Shown here one piece after another: positions 17,879 through 26,158 of a stretch of 64,000 bases of DNA. A program made the translations under genes and the position numbers. The stretch is from Streptomyces sp. NBC_00154 (GTDB lineage: Bacteria > Actinomycetota > Actinomycetes > Streptomycetales > Streptomycetaceae). Every line of letters begins with the position of its first letter. Positions within the stretch are counted from its first letter, which is position 1. The stretch covers positions 930,001 to 994,000 of the forward strand of contig NZ_JAPEMI010000002.1 of assembly GCF_026342835.1 (NCBI RefSeq). Direction: 5' to 3'. The notes below the pieces were generated by a model, which was not told where the DNA came from, did not search any database, and saw only the letters and a list, made by a program, of their open reading frames with translations.

Positions 17879-19143
17879 GCGACGCTCACCGCCGTTCCGC
17901 GGGCCATCGGGCCGAACAGCAGCGTCGCGACCGCGGGCACCCGGTCGGCCGGCACCCCGAGGACGGGGGCCACGAGCGAGCCGACGGCCCCCTGCTCGGC
18001 CGCGGTGGCGGACACACCGGCTCCGCCGGGCAGTCCGCCCGCGCCTGTCCGCGACGTACCGTCGTCGAGATGGACATCGGGTGCGGGGACATGAGGGTTG
18101 GGCAGGCCCCTGCAGTCGGGGCCTGAGCGCTCTGCATAGCGCGGTTCCTCACCGGGTCGGTACGCGGGCCGCGGGTGGACGAATTCGAGCGTGATGTGCA
18201 TCTCTCCGCCCCTGAACGCCTCTTCGGACGCCGCCTCCTGCTTCACCAGGCCGTCGAGGAGGCAGGGGTATTCGGGTGCGTAACGGGCGAACAGCGCCAG
18301 CGTGGGCCGGGAGACACGGCCGAGCGTGATGAGCCGGTCGCCGTTGCCGTCGAAGAACTTCTCCGCGGTGCCGGCGACCGTGGTGGTCGTCTTCAGAGCC
18401 TCGGCCAGCCGGTCCTGCTGCTCGACGACTGTGCGGCTGGTGGTGACGGAGTTGCGCAGGATCCGCATCAGATCGGGTGCGGCGTCGCCGTACACCTCCG
18501 CCACATCGGCGAAGCGTGCGATGTCCTCCTTGATGGACGGCATATGGGGGTTGAGGTCGTGCAAGTAGCCTTCGACGCGGGCCAGATTGGCGCCGATGCG
18601 GTCCCCGCGCCCTTCCAGAGCGGTGGCGAACGCGGACAGGGTGGCGTTGAGCTCCGCGGGCCGTACGGTGCGCAACAGCGGCAGCAGGTCGTTCATCAGC
18701 TGCTGCAGCTCGATGCCGACCGTCGTGCGGTCCTGGGTGATGACATCGCCGGCACGGATGTGCCGGGCGCCTGACCCGCGTGGCGGCACCAGATCGACGA
18801 ACTTCTCGCCGAACAGCGTCTTGGGCAGCAGTCGGGCGTGCACGTCGGCCGGGATACGCGAGACATGCTCCGGCTCGAGCGCGATGTCGAGAGTCGCCTT
18901 CTCACCGTCGGCCCGCACCGCGCGCACCTCGCCGACCAGCAGCCCGCGCAGTTTGACGTCGGCCCGCGGGTCCAGCTGGTTGCCCAGCGTGTCGGCCTCC
19001 AGCGTGATGCATACGACCGAGGTGAACACCTGCTGGTAGACGGCCACGGACAGCGACAGCAACAGCCCCATCACCACGAGGAAGGCGACGCCGTACAGCC
19101 TCAGCCGGGTGCCTCGTGCCAGGGTCGGTCCTGGAATGCGCAT
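17875..19143 (-). CDS. mceA: MceA-type MlaD-domain protein
   Basis: The 422-residue product has one membrane helix (LYGVAFLVVMGLLLSLSVAV), an MlaD domain (DPRADVKLRGLLVGEVRAVR, then LPKTLFGEKFVDLVPPRGSG) and a helical region containing FARYAPEYPCLLDGL, the conserved Y-PCLL block of actinobacterial MceA. A low-complexity tail of about 90 residues follows. It is the first of the six Mce genes, six bases after yrbEB. Confidence 0.9.
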   Translation of the reverse strand: MRIPGPTLARGTRLRLYGVAFLVVMGLLLSLSVAVYQQVFTSVVCITLEADTLGNQLDPRADVKLRGLLVGEVRAVRADGEKATLDIALEPEHVSRIPADVHARLLPKTLFGEKFVDLVPPRGSGARHIRAGDVITQDRTTVGIELQQLMNDLLPLLRTVRPAELNATLSAFATALEGRGDRIGANLARVEGYLHDLNPHMPSIKEDIARFADVAEVYGDAAPDLMRILRNSVTTSRTVVEQQDRLAEALKTTTTVAGTAEKFFDGNGDRLITLGRVSRPTLALFARYAPEYPCLLDGLVKQEAASEEAFRGGEMHITLEFVHPRPAYRPGEEPRYAERSGPDCRGLPNPHVPAPDVHLDDGTSRTGAGGLPGGAGVSATAAEQGAVGSLVAPVLGVPADRVPAVATLLFGPMARGTAVSVA

Positions 19144-19149
19144 CGCTCG

Positions 19150-19959
19150 TTACCCCGCAATCCGTACGGTCGTATTGGCGCCCCAGATCGCCAGACTGAG
19201 GAAGAAGTCGAGGACGTTGACGGCGACGATGGAGGTGCGCACCGCGCGGCCGACCGCGACGCCGACGCCGGCCGGGCCACCGCTCGCGTAGTAGCCGTAG
19301 TAGCAGTGCACAAGGATGATCACGACGGCGAATACGATCACCTTGCCGAAGGACCAGAACACGTCGACCGGCGGCAGATACTGCTGGAAGTAGTGGTCGT
19401 AGGTGCCGGTGGACTGTCCGTAGTAGCCGGTGGTGATGGTGCGTGCGGCGAAATACGAGGACAGCAGCCCGATCACATAGAGCGGGATCACGGCGACAAA
19501 GCCGGCGATCATCCGGGTGGTCACCAGGAACGGCAGCGAGGGAACACCCATCACCTCGAGCGCGTCCGTCTCCTCGCTGATCCGCATCGCGCCGAGTTGG
19601 GCGGTGAACCCGGCGCCGACCGTCGCAGACAGGGCGAGACCCGCCACCAGCGGTGCGATCTCACGGGTGTTGAAGTACGCCGAGAGGAACGCCACGAAGT
19701 TCGACGTGCCCAGCTGGTTCAGCGCCGCGTACCCCTGCAGGCCGACCTCGGTGCCGGTGAAGAAGGACAGGAAGGCGATGACACCGACGGTTCCGCCGAC
19801 GACGGCCAGCGCGCCGCGACCGAAGCTCACCTCCGCGAGCAGCCGCAGGATCTCCTTCTTGTAGCGGCGCAGGGTCCGTCCGGTCCAGGTCAGTGAGCGC
19901 CCGTAGAAGGCCAGTTGGGTGCCCAGCTCCTCGAGCCATTGCGTGAGTCCCATACTCAT
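19150..19959 (-). CDS. yrbEB: YrbE/MlaE-type ABC permease, second subunit
   Basis: The 269-residue product is an MlaE-family permease with about five membrane helices. It contains the EEIDALEVMG-type family motif, here EETDALEVMGVPSLPFLVTT, after GAGFTAQLGAMRI. It forms the membrane channel with the first YrbE subunit and MceG. ATG 19959 overlaps the first permease's stop (ATGA). Confidence 0.93.
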   Translation of the reverse strand: MSMGLTQWLEELGTQLAFYGRSLTWTGRTLRRYKKEILRLLAEVSFGRGALAVVGGTVGVIAFLSFFTGTEVGLQGYAALNQLGTSNFVAFLSAYFNTREIAPLVAGLALSATVGAGFTAQLGAMRISEETDALEVMGVPSLPFLVTTRMIAGFVAVIPLYVIGLLSSYFAARTITTGYYGQSTGTYDHYFQQYLPPVDVFWSFGKVIVFAVVIILVHCYYGYYASGGPAGVGVAVGRAVRTSIVAVNVLDFFLSLAIWGANTTVRIAG

Positions 19960-20726
19960 CCCTTCTGCGGCACGATCTGGAAGTAGGCGGCGGTCATCAC
20001 AAAGTTGGTGACGAACAGCAGCATGAAAGTGATCACCACGGACTGATTCACGGCGTCGCCCACGCCCTTCGGACCGCCCTTGGCGGTGAGTCCCTTGTAC
20101 GAGGCGACGATCGCGGCGATGGCGCCGAAAACCAGGGCCTTGAGCTCGGCCGCCCACAGGTCCGACAGCTGGGCGAGGGTGGTGAACGACGCGAGATAGG
20201 CGCCGGGCGTGCCGTTCTGCAGGATCACGTTGAAGAAGTAGCCGCCGGCCACGCCGACGACCGAGACCAGGCCGTTGAGCAGGACCGCCACCACCATCGA
20301 GGCCAGTACGCGCGGTACGACCAGGCGGTGGACAGGGTCGATGCCCAGTACCTCCATGGCGTCGATCTCCTCGCGGATCTTCCGCGCCCCGAGGTCCGCG
20401 CAGATCGCGGTGCCTCCCGCCCCGGCGATCAGCAGCGCCGTCACGATCGGCGAGGCCTCGCGCAGCACCGCCAGGACGGACGCGGCTCCGGCGAAGGACT
20501 GCGCGCCCAGCTGCCGGGTCAGACTGCCGATCTGCAGGGCGATCACGGCGCCGAAGGGAATGGACACCAGCGCGGTCGGCAGGATCGTCACACTCGCGAT
20601 GAACCACGCCTGCTGGATGAACTCCCTTGCCTGGAAGGGGCGTCTGGGCATAGTCCGCAGGACGTCGAGACCCAGCGCGAAGAGGTTGCCCGAGTGCCTC
20701 AGCGCTCCGGTGGGCGACAGGCTCAT
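19956..20726 (-). CDS. yrbEA: YrbE/MlaE-type ABC permease, first subunit
   Basis: The 256-residue product is an MlaE-family integral membrane protein. It has FGAVIALQIGSLTRQLGAQS and the signature GAGGTAICADLGARKIREEI, then DAMEVLGIDPVHRLVVPRVL. It overlaps the MceG stop and the second permease start by four bases each, so the transporter core is translated as one unit. Confidence 0.93.
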   Translation of the reverse strand: MSLSPTGALRHSGNLFALGLDVLRTMPRRPFQAREFIQQAWFIASVTILPTALVSIPFGAVIALQIGSLTRQLGAQSFAGAASVLAVLREASPIVTALLIAGAGGTAICADLGARKIREEIDAMEVLGIDPVHRLVVPRVLASMVVAVLLNGLVSVVGVAGGYFFNVILQNGTPGAYLASFTTLAQLSDLWAAELKALVFGAIAAIVASYKGLTAKGGPKGVGDAVNQSVVITFMLLFVTNFVMTAAYFQIVPQKG

Positions 20727-21691
20727 ATGTCCGCCCCCCTTCCGCGCACTGCGGCCCTCACCTGTCGCAGCGCCTCCCGCTCGGCGATCGCCTCCCAGCG
20801 CGGCGGGCGGGTGATCCCCGCGGTGGGCAGAAGACGCGGAGTCAGCTCGGGCAGCCCCCGCGGCACGGGATCAGCGTCATCGCCGAGCTGTGCCAGCTCC
20901 TGTTCGACCTGGGCCGCGTCCTTCTCCTCGGCCATGCCGATCGGACCCTGCATCCGGCCGTTGAGGAACTGCCGTACCACCGGCTCCTCGCTGGTCAGCA
21001 GCTTTTCCCGGGGGCCGAACATCACCAGCTCGCGCCGGAACAGCAGCCCGATGTTGTCCGGGACCTGCCGCGCCGACGCGATGTCGTGGGTGACGATCAG
21101 AAAAGTCGCGTCGATCTGCGCGTTGAGGTCGACGATCAGCTGGTTGAGATAGGCCACCCGGACCGGGTCGAGCCCCGAGTCCGGCTCGTCGAAGAGGATG
21201 ATCTCCGGATCGAGAACCAGGGCCCTGGCCAGTCCGGCCCGTTTGCGCATACCGCCGGATATCTCGCCGGGCAGCTTCTCCTCGGCACCGATCAGGCCGA
21301 CCATGTCCATCTTCTCGAGCACGATCCCTCTGATCGCGCTCTCCGGCTTGCGGGTGTGCTCCCGCAGCGGGAAGGCGATGTTGTCGTAGAGGTTCATGGA
21401 CCCGAACAGCGCGCCGTCCTGGAACAGCACGCCGAACAGCTTCCGCACCTCGTACAGGTCGTGTTCGCGCAGGGCGGTGATGTCCGTACCCGCGATCCGG
21501 ATCGACCCGCGTTCGGGCTTGAGCAGCCCGACGAGCGTCTTGAGGAACACCGACTTGCCCGTGCCCGAAGGACCGAGCATCACCGAGACCTCGCCGGCGG
21601 GCAGCGTCAGCGAAACGTCCTGCCAGATGACCTGGTGACCGAAGGACTTGGTCAGCCCTTCCACGCAGATCTCGACACCCATCCGGTTCAC
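20723..21691 (-). CDS. mceG: MceG/Mkl-type ABC transporter ATPase
   Basis: The 322-residue product is the energising ATPase for the mce importer. Walker A GPSGTGKS is at residues 40-47, the signature is EISGGMRKRAGLARAL, and Walker B is IILFDEPDSGLDPV, followed by the switch His in IVTHDI. The extra C-terminal segment of about 80 residues is typical of MceG compared with short MlaF. It is the first gene of the 11-gene operon. In mycobacteria one unlinked MceG serves several loci; here it is linked. Start is GTG 21691 or ATG 21682. Confidence 0.93.
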   Translation of the reverse strand: MNRMGVEICVEGLTKSFGHQVIWQDVSLTLPAGEVSVMLGPSGTGKSVFLKTLVGLLKPERGSIRIAGTDITALREHDLYEVRKLFGVLFQDGALFGSMNLYDNIAFPLREHTRKPESAIRGIVLEKMDMVGLIGAEEKLPGEISGGMRKRAGLARALVLDPEIILFDEPDSGLDPVRVAYLNQLIVDLNAQIDATFLIVTHDIASARQVPDNIGLLFRRELVMFGPREKLLTSEEPVVRQFLNGRMQGPIGMAEEKDAAQVEQELAQLGDDADPVPRGLPELTPRLLPTAGITRPPRWEAIAEREALRQVRAAVRGRGADI

Positions 21692-21791
21692 CCTTCAGCC
21701 GTGGAGCAGCTCCGACATCTGCTCTACGGGGAAGGGCGGCCCGTCCGTCGCTGCGGACAGAAGATTTTTTCCGGACAGTTCCCGAAGGTTT

Positions 21792-22793
21792 TTACGGGTG
21801 GGGAATCGGCGACGCCGCGTCCGTCCCGTCGGCCGGTAGGGCCACCGTGGGCAGTGACGTCGACGGCAGCGATGCGGACGGCAACGGTGCCGACGGCAGG
21901 TCGGACAGACCGGGTGCGGGAACCTCCGGCACGGCCGGCATCTCCGGGACGGCCGGAGTGCTCAGCGGCAGTGGCGGCAGCGAAACCCGGGGCAGTGGCC
22001 TGAGCAAGGGACCGCCGGAACGCCGCCCGGCGTCCGTAGCGGCCCGCGCCGGCCCGGTAGGAGTGGATGCGGTCGGCGGCGCCGTACGGGCGAGGGCCGA
22101 CTCCCGCGCATCCGCGGCCTGTGAGACCCCGGGGGACGCGGGACGCGACGAACCGGGCCCGTCCCTGTCATGGACGTACGGCAGGAGGATCAGGCCCGCG
22201 AACGCCAGCGTCGCCGCTGTTGAGGCCACCGCCACTGCGTGGGCGTTCCCGCCCCGTGGGCGGCCGTGCCCGACCAGCCACAGGGCGAGGCCCAGCGTGG
22301 CGGCCAGCGAATGGCGCAGCGTCCGGCGGGCCCGAGCCAGCAGGGACTCGACGGTGCGGTAACTCAGCCCCATCTTCACGGCGACCTGGCCGACGTCCAG
22401 ATCCTCGGACTTCAGCCACAGGGCCTCGGCCTGGCGGGCGGGCAGTTCATCGCTGCGGCGGGCGAGCCACCTCGCCTCGGCGCGGTCGCAGACAGCCTCC
22501 TCGACCGGCACCGGGGCCGGCGAGAGAAGCCTCGGGCTGCTGCGCACCTCGCTCTCCCGGTTGACCTGCCGGTAGCGGTCCACGCACAGCCGCATCGTCA
22601 CCGTCGTCAGCCATGCGCCCAGCCGCTCGTCGTCCAGTTCCGGGTGCTCAACTGCGCGCAGCATCGCCTCGTGTACGGCGTCCTCGGCGTCCTCCGGACT
22701 CATGGATCTGCGCCGGGCCACCTTGAGCAGCTGCTCGCGGTGGCTCCACGCGCGCTGCCACCGGTCGTCGGCCGCGTTTGTGTCCGTCGCCAT
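21792..22793 (-). CDS. ECF-type sigma factor with membrane helix and Pro-rich tail
   Basis: The 333-residue product has sigma region 2 (about 20-90, MSPEDAEDAVHEAMLRAVEH with LGAWLTTVTMRLCVDRYRQ) and region 4 (about 110-165, LPARQAEALWLKSEDLDVGQ, GLSYRTVESLLARARRTLR). A membrane segment follows (about 183-207, AVAVASTAATLAFAGLILLP) and then an extracytoplasmic-looking Pro/Ser tail rich in PAVPEMPAVPE-like repeats. A sigma factor fused to its own transmembrane and outer segment suggests surface-regulated or proteolytically released activity. It lies 100 bases upstream of mceG on the same strand. Confidence 0.82.
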   Translation of the reverse strand: MATDTNAADDRWQRAWSHREQLLKVARRRSMSPEDAEDAVHEAMLRAVEHPELDDERLGAWLTTVTMRLCVDRYRQVNRESEVRSSPRLLSPAPVPVEEAVCDRAEARWLARRSDELPARQAEALWLKSEDLDVGQVAVKMGLSYRTVESLLARARRTLRHSLAATLGLALWLVGHGRPRGGNAHAVAVASTAATLAFAGLILLPYVHDRDGPGSSRPASPGVSQAADARESALARTAPPTASTPTGPARAATDAGRRSGGPLLRPLPRVSLPPLPLSTPAVPEMPAVPEVPAPGLSDLPSAPLPSASLPSTSLPTVALPADGTDAASPIPHP

Positions 22794-22848
22794 GAGGGCC
22801 CCTTCGCGCTCACCCGGCCGGGCATGGTTCGGCCCGACGCTGGGGAGA

Positions 22849-23913
22849 TTACCGCCCGGTATCCGGGCTTGTGGAGGGGGAGGCTTGCATCGTTCTGGTT
22901 CCGTTGCTGGTCAGCCCACCGACCCCCGGCAGCTCGGCGATGGGGCTCGGGAGCGCGGGCAGCGGCACTGCGGGCTCCGCGCCGCCGCCAACGCTCTTCG
23001 AAGGCGAGGGTGAAGAGGAAGGCGGGGGCGAGGAGTTGGGCGCTACGGACGCACCCGCCGGGTGGCCGGGAGCCACGGAGGACGCAGTCGGCCGCGGTTT
23101 CTTCGTCGCCTTCGGCTTGGGACGGACGGCCGGTCCAGAACCCTGGTCCGGGACGACCCGGTGGCCGTCGAGGTAGTACGCGAACCATGCCTTGACCGTG
23201 CGCAGATACGCACCGGAGCGGTTGTAGCCGAGGATCGCGCGGTCCAGGTCCGCCGCCCGGGAGAGATCGCGCCCGCCCGTGCACAGATAGCGCCCCGCCG
23301 CGAGCGCCGCGTCGTAGATGTTGCCCGGATCGCTGCGCCCGTCGCCGTTGCCGTCAGCGCCCCAGATGTCCCAGGTCGACGGAATGAACTGCATCGGGCC
23401 CACGGCACGGTCGTACGCGAAGTCCCCGTCGTACGCCCCGCCGTCGCTGTCCCTGATGACCGCGAACCCATTGCCGTCAAGGCGCGGGCCGAGGATCGGT
23501 GCGAGTGTCGTGCCGTCCGCTCGCACCCGGCCGCCGCGTGCCTGCCCGGACTCGACCTGCCCGATCGCGGCGAGCAGTTGCCAGCGCAGCCGGCAGCCCG
23601 GTCTGCTGTCCGCGAGCTCGTCCTCGGCCTGCCGGTAGGCGGCCAGGAGGGTGGCCGGCAGCGCACCTCCGACTTGCAGGCCTGAGCCGCCCTTGCCCCC
23701 GGTGGCGCCCGCTGCTCCGCGCGACCGCAGGGGCGGGAGCTCGGTGCGGTACGGGGTGTCGCCTGAGACACTCGGCCTCGGCGGGGTCGAGTGCACCGTT
23801 ACCGGGGCAAGGGCGTGAGCCGCCGTCCCCGGCGCCTGCGAGGCGGTCAGTGCTGCCATGGCCGCCGTGACGACCGCTGTCGCCCGGACACGTCTGCGCT
23901 TGCGCCCTGTCAT
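22849..23913 (-). CDS. Secreted lytic transglycosylase-like protein
   Basis: The 354-residue product has a basic N-terminus and signal-like segment (ATAVVTAAMAALTASQAPGT). An SLT/MltB-like domain follows (about 95-255): LLAAIGQVESGQ supplies the catalytic Glu, and AVGPMQFIPSTWDIWGADGN and AGRYLCTGGRDLSRAADLDR match the family. The C-terminus is a Pro/Ser linker ending without an anchor. It should cleave peptidoglycan glycan strands. It is the first gene of the minus-strand run and lies 55 bases before the sigma factor gene, so the two may be co-transcribed. Confidence 0.85.
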   Translation of the reverse strand: MTGRKRRRVRATAVVTAAMAALTASQAPGTAAHALAPVTVHSTPPRPSVSGDTPYRTELPPLRSRGAAGATGGKGGSGLQVGGALPATLLAAYRQAEDELADSRPGCRLRWQLLAAIGQVESGQARGGRVRADGTTLAPILGPRLDGNGFAVIRDSDGGAYDGDFAYDRAVGPMQFIPSTWDIWGADGNGDGRSDPGNIYDAALAAGRYLCTGGRDLSRAADLDRAILGYNRSGAYLRTVKAWFAYYLDGHRVVPDQGSGPAVRPKPKATKKPRPTASSVAPGHPAGASVAPNSSPPPSSSPSPSKSVGGGAEPAVPLPALPSPIAELPGVGGLTSNGTRTMQASPSTSPDTGR

Positions 23914-24261
23914 GATGCAGCCCCCTCCCGGGGCCGCTGTTGTGCAGCCCGTTCACCTGGTCTACGCGGTAGCGGCGTGGGTCCGTCGGTGGGTGTCGTG
24001 CCTTTTCCGGAGCCTCTCCAGGCCGAGAGGGCCGACGACGGCGCCGGAGGGCGCGGCTCCGTAGCGGCATGGTGCGACTGGGAGTGGGTCACGACCTAGC
24101 CGTGCGGGACTGGTGTGGCCAGGGAACGCGCGGGCGTCAACCCTGACCATCGTCCAAGTTCGGCCTTGCCATTCGGCTCAGTCTTCCGACTGCTGCCGCT
24201 CCTACGTTCGTGGCCCAAGAACCACACGGACTGTACGCCTCTCCCTGGTGGGTGGCCAGAC
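23914..24261. other. Intergenic region upstream of the transglycosylase gene
   Basis: No coding frame stands out. A strong ribosome site (rich in GGAGGGGG on the minus strand) lies directly before the transglycosylase start. The minus-strand promoter of the following genes should lie here. Confidence 0.4.
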
Positions 24262-24353
24262 ATTCATATGACGCCCGCTCAGGGGGTCCAGGCGCACCTT
24301 GACCTGCAAGGGGGCAAGCCGCATGGCGTCATGATGCCCATCCACTGGGGCAC
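24262..24353 (+). pseudogene. MBL-fold (UlaG / NAPE-PLD-like) hydrolase fragment
   Basis: The frame reads MTPAQGVQAHLDLQGGK, then MMPIHWGT. In this metallo-beta-lactamase subgroup the protein ends with a helix bearing AxxAHxDL and the metal-site LPxHWGTF. Only about 30 codons of the C-terminal region remain. Confidence 0.45.
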
Positions 24354-24424
24354 GGGGACTGCGCGGACGCCAGCGAGCTGCGCCGGGTCTACCGGGCGGC
24401 GAAGCGGCGCGCGGGGGAGGCCCG

Positions 24425-24586
24425 ATGATCTGCGACCACTGCGACCGCCCGATGACTCCGGCCGAGACGGAGACCCGCGACATGCCTGGCGAGTCCGGCG
24501 CAGGCTGCACGCTCTACCTCCACAAGGGCCGCTGCCCCGCGCCGCCCCCGCCGCGCCCGCGGACGTACTCGCCCCGCAACCGCTGA
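24425..24586 (+). CDS. Small Cys-rich protein, 53 aa
   Basis: ATG 24425 overlaps the stop of an upstream frame that ends ELRRVYRAAKRRAGEAR (ATGA overlap). The product starts MICDHCDRPM, and with later Cys and His residues (GCTLYLHKGRC) could form a small zinc-binding knuckle. GC3 bias is strong. Such small pairs occur in streptomycete accessory DNA. The upstream partner is truncated, so this may be a relic of a two-gene unit. Confidence 0.5.
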   Translation: MICDHCDRPMTPAETETRDMPGESGAGCTLYLHKGRCPAPPPPRPRTYSPRNR

Positions 24587-24693
24587 ACTCCCGCCCGTAC
24601 CCGGGGCCGGCGCTGGCCGGGGTGCGGGCGGGGTTCAGTGTCGGGGCCGCCCGTCCGCGATTTGATCAGAGGGGCGGGGCCGTCGCGCTATGG

Positions 24694-24880
24694 CTATAGC
24701 GGCATGGTTGGCGCGGGGAGGGCGAGGATGCGCGCGAGGGCGCCGGAGTTCTGCCGGTCTGGAGCCTGGTCCTCGTGACCGGCGGTGACCTCGCGGAAGG
24801 CCGGCTTCAACTCCATGACGTGCTGCCGGTAGAAGAGATCAAGGGGGTTGTCCCGCTTGCGTGCCGGAATGCTCACAGCC
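24694..24880 (-). pseudogene. C-terminal fragment of an unidentified protein
   Basis: The minus frame ends with RKRDNPLDLFYRQHVMELKP, then REVTAGHEDQAPDRQNSGAL and stops at 24694. It looks coding, but its upstream extension runs into DNA that is coding on the other strand (integrase fragment). A related frame (DTQVAATVQMAAQALQGALG) lies at about 24890-24980. The family is not recognised. Confidence 0.3.
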
Positions 24881-25001
24881 TCGACCTGAACCCCAGCGCG
24901 CCCTGCAGCGCTTGGGCGGCCATCTGCACGGTGGCGGCGACCTGCGTGTCGATAGGACCGAGTCCGGAGTCGACCAGCGAGCCGACGGGGACGGGCCGTT
25001 T

Positions 25002-25208
25002 CGGCGGCGCACCCAGGCAATCTCGGTCTGGCTTGCCTCGGGTGTCGACCCCGCGGAGTGTGCGCGGCGGGCCGGACAGAGCATCCAGGTTCTCTTCCGC
25101 TACTACGCCAAGTTCCTTGCCGAGGCACGGAAGCATGCCAACAACTTGATTGAGGAGTCGATGCGGCGATGGGTGGCGGGGCCGGAGGATGGCGTGTTGG
25201 ACACATGA
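25002..25208 (+). pseudogene. Tyrosine recombinase (integrase) C-terminal fragment
   Basis: The frame reads RRTQAISVWLASGVDPAECA, then RRAGQSIQVLFRYYAKFLAE, the C-terminal core of streptomycete phage/AICE integrases with the catalytic Tyr in RYY. The catalytic Arg and the upstream two thirds are missing. It marks a lost integrative element. Confidence 0.65.
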
Positions 25209-25314
25209 GGACCTTGGCCCGAAATGCCTCGGAACAACTGGTCAGAGGTGGGATAGCGGTGGGATGTATCGGCAGTAGCCTCGCATTTCATTCCACGACG
25301 TAGATGCGCGCCAC

Positions 25315-25358
25315 GAAGGGTGCCTGGCAGGTAAAAAAACCTGGTCAGGCACCCTTCT
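25315..25358 (-). terminator. Strong hairpin terminator
   Basis: The arms AAGGGTGCCTG and CAGGCACCCTT pair perfectly. An inner pair (CAGGT/ACCTG) extends the stem around an A-rich loop. T-rich stretches flank the hairpin. It starts eight bases past the stop of a minus-strand gene end (25366), so it probably terminated that gene. Confidence 0.7.
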
Positions 25359-25365
25359 TTGGTGT

Positions 25366-25446
25366 CTAGAAGAAGCCGAGCTTCTTCGCGGAGTACGACA
25401 CCAGAAGGTTCTTCGTCTGCTGGTGGTACACGATCCGCACCGCAGT
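25366..25446 (-). pseudogene. Orphan C-terminus of an unidentified protein
   Basis: The minus frame reads STAVRIVYHQQTKNLL, then VSYSAKKLGFF and a TAG at 25366-25368, directly before the hairpin terminator. The sequence looks like a genuine protein end, but the frame is lost upstream near 25450. The family is not recognised. Confidence 0.4.
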
Positions 25447-25769
25447 TGACCAGCGAAAACGGCTTCCTTGGTGGTCATAGGGCGAGACTTGGCCCGGGAA
25501 TGGCCCGGATCTTGGGGCGACTGAGGGTTCGGGGTCGGATGCAACCCAGCCCGGTTAGGGACCGCCCGCCTGCTCGCCGAAGCCGTAGTCATGATCCGCC
25601 CGCTCGCCGCCAGGGCGTTCGGCGACGAGTGCGGAGTGCCATAAGCGCACAACGAAGCGTGCTCCTCGCCGGGGCAAATAGTTCAGCTGTAGATCGCGAT
25701 CTTGCTGGTGGAGATGACTGAACGCTGAGTCGCCGGCTTGCGACCACGGGCGGTCTCGCCTCGTCAGAT

Positions 25770-26025
25770 GATCCTTCGGATGATCGTGACGTCGATGACG
25801 CGAGCGTCGGCGCCTGGGGGAGTTCACTGCGACATGCACCTTGAACTCGCCACGGTCGCCCACCCGGTATACGGGTCAGTTGCTCAACGTCGCCGACGGC
25901 GATGCGGCCGTCCGGCAGTCGTAACGAGCCGTCGAAGACCGTGGTAAATGCGGGGTCGGCTCCTTCGGGATCCTCAGACTGCGGCTGCACGAAAAAACGT
26001 ACCTTGACGAGTCCGTCTGAGGCCG
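25770..26025 (-). pseudogene. Frameshifted hypothetical protein
   Basis: The minus strand encodes LVKVRFFVQPQSEDPEGADP, then AFTTVFDGSLRLPDGRIAVG and DVEQLTRIP. It continues in a second frame as VGDRGEFKVHVAVN from about 25860. Together they look like a small beta-rich protein of unknown function. The break and the lack of a clean start show decay. Confidence 0.4.
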
Positions 26026-26158
26026 GACTCGAACCGCCACGTGGGTATCGCAGCCGGCTGCGGGTGCCTCCGCCAGGGCGAGGGAGAGGGGAAGCCAATC
26101 GGTCGCCCCGAGGTGCAGCACAGAATGGTTCCTTGATCAGGAGTTACACCGGAGCGAT

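Noticed and set aside
21750..21782. A terminator between the sigma factor and mceG
   Set aside because: The GTCCG/CGGAC hairpin has its T run on the plus strand, where no upstream gene would use it. On the minus strand it lacks a T tract.
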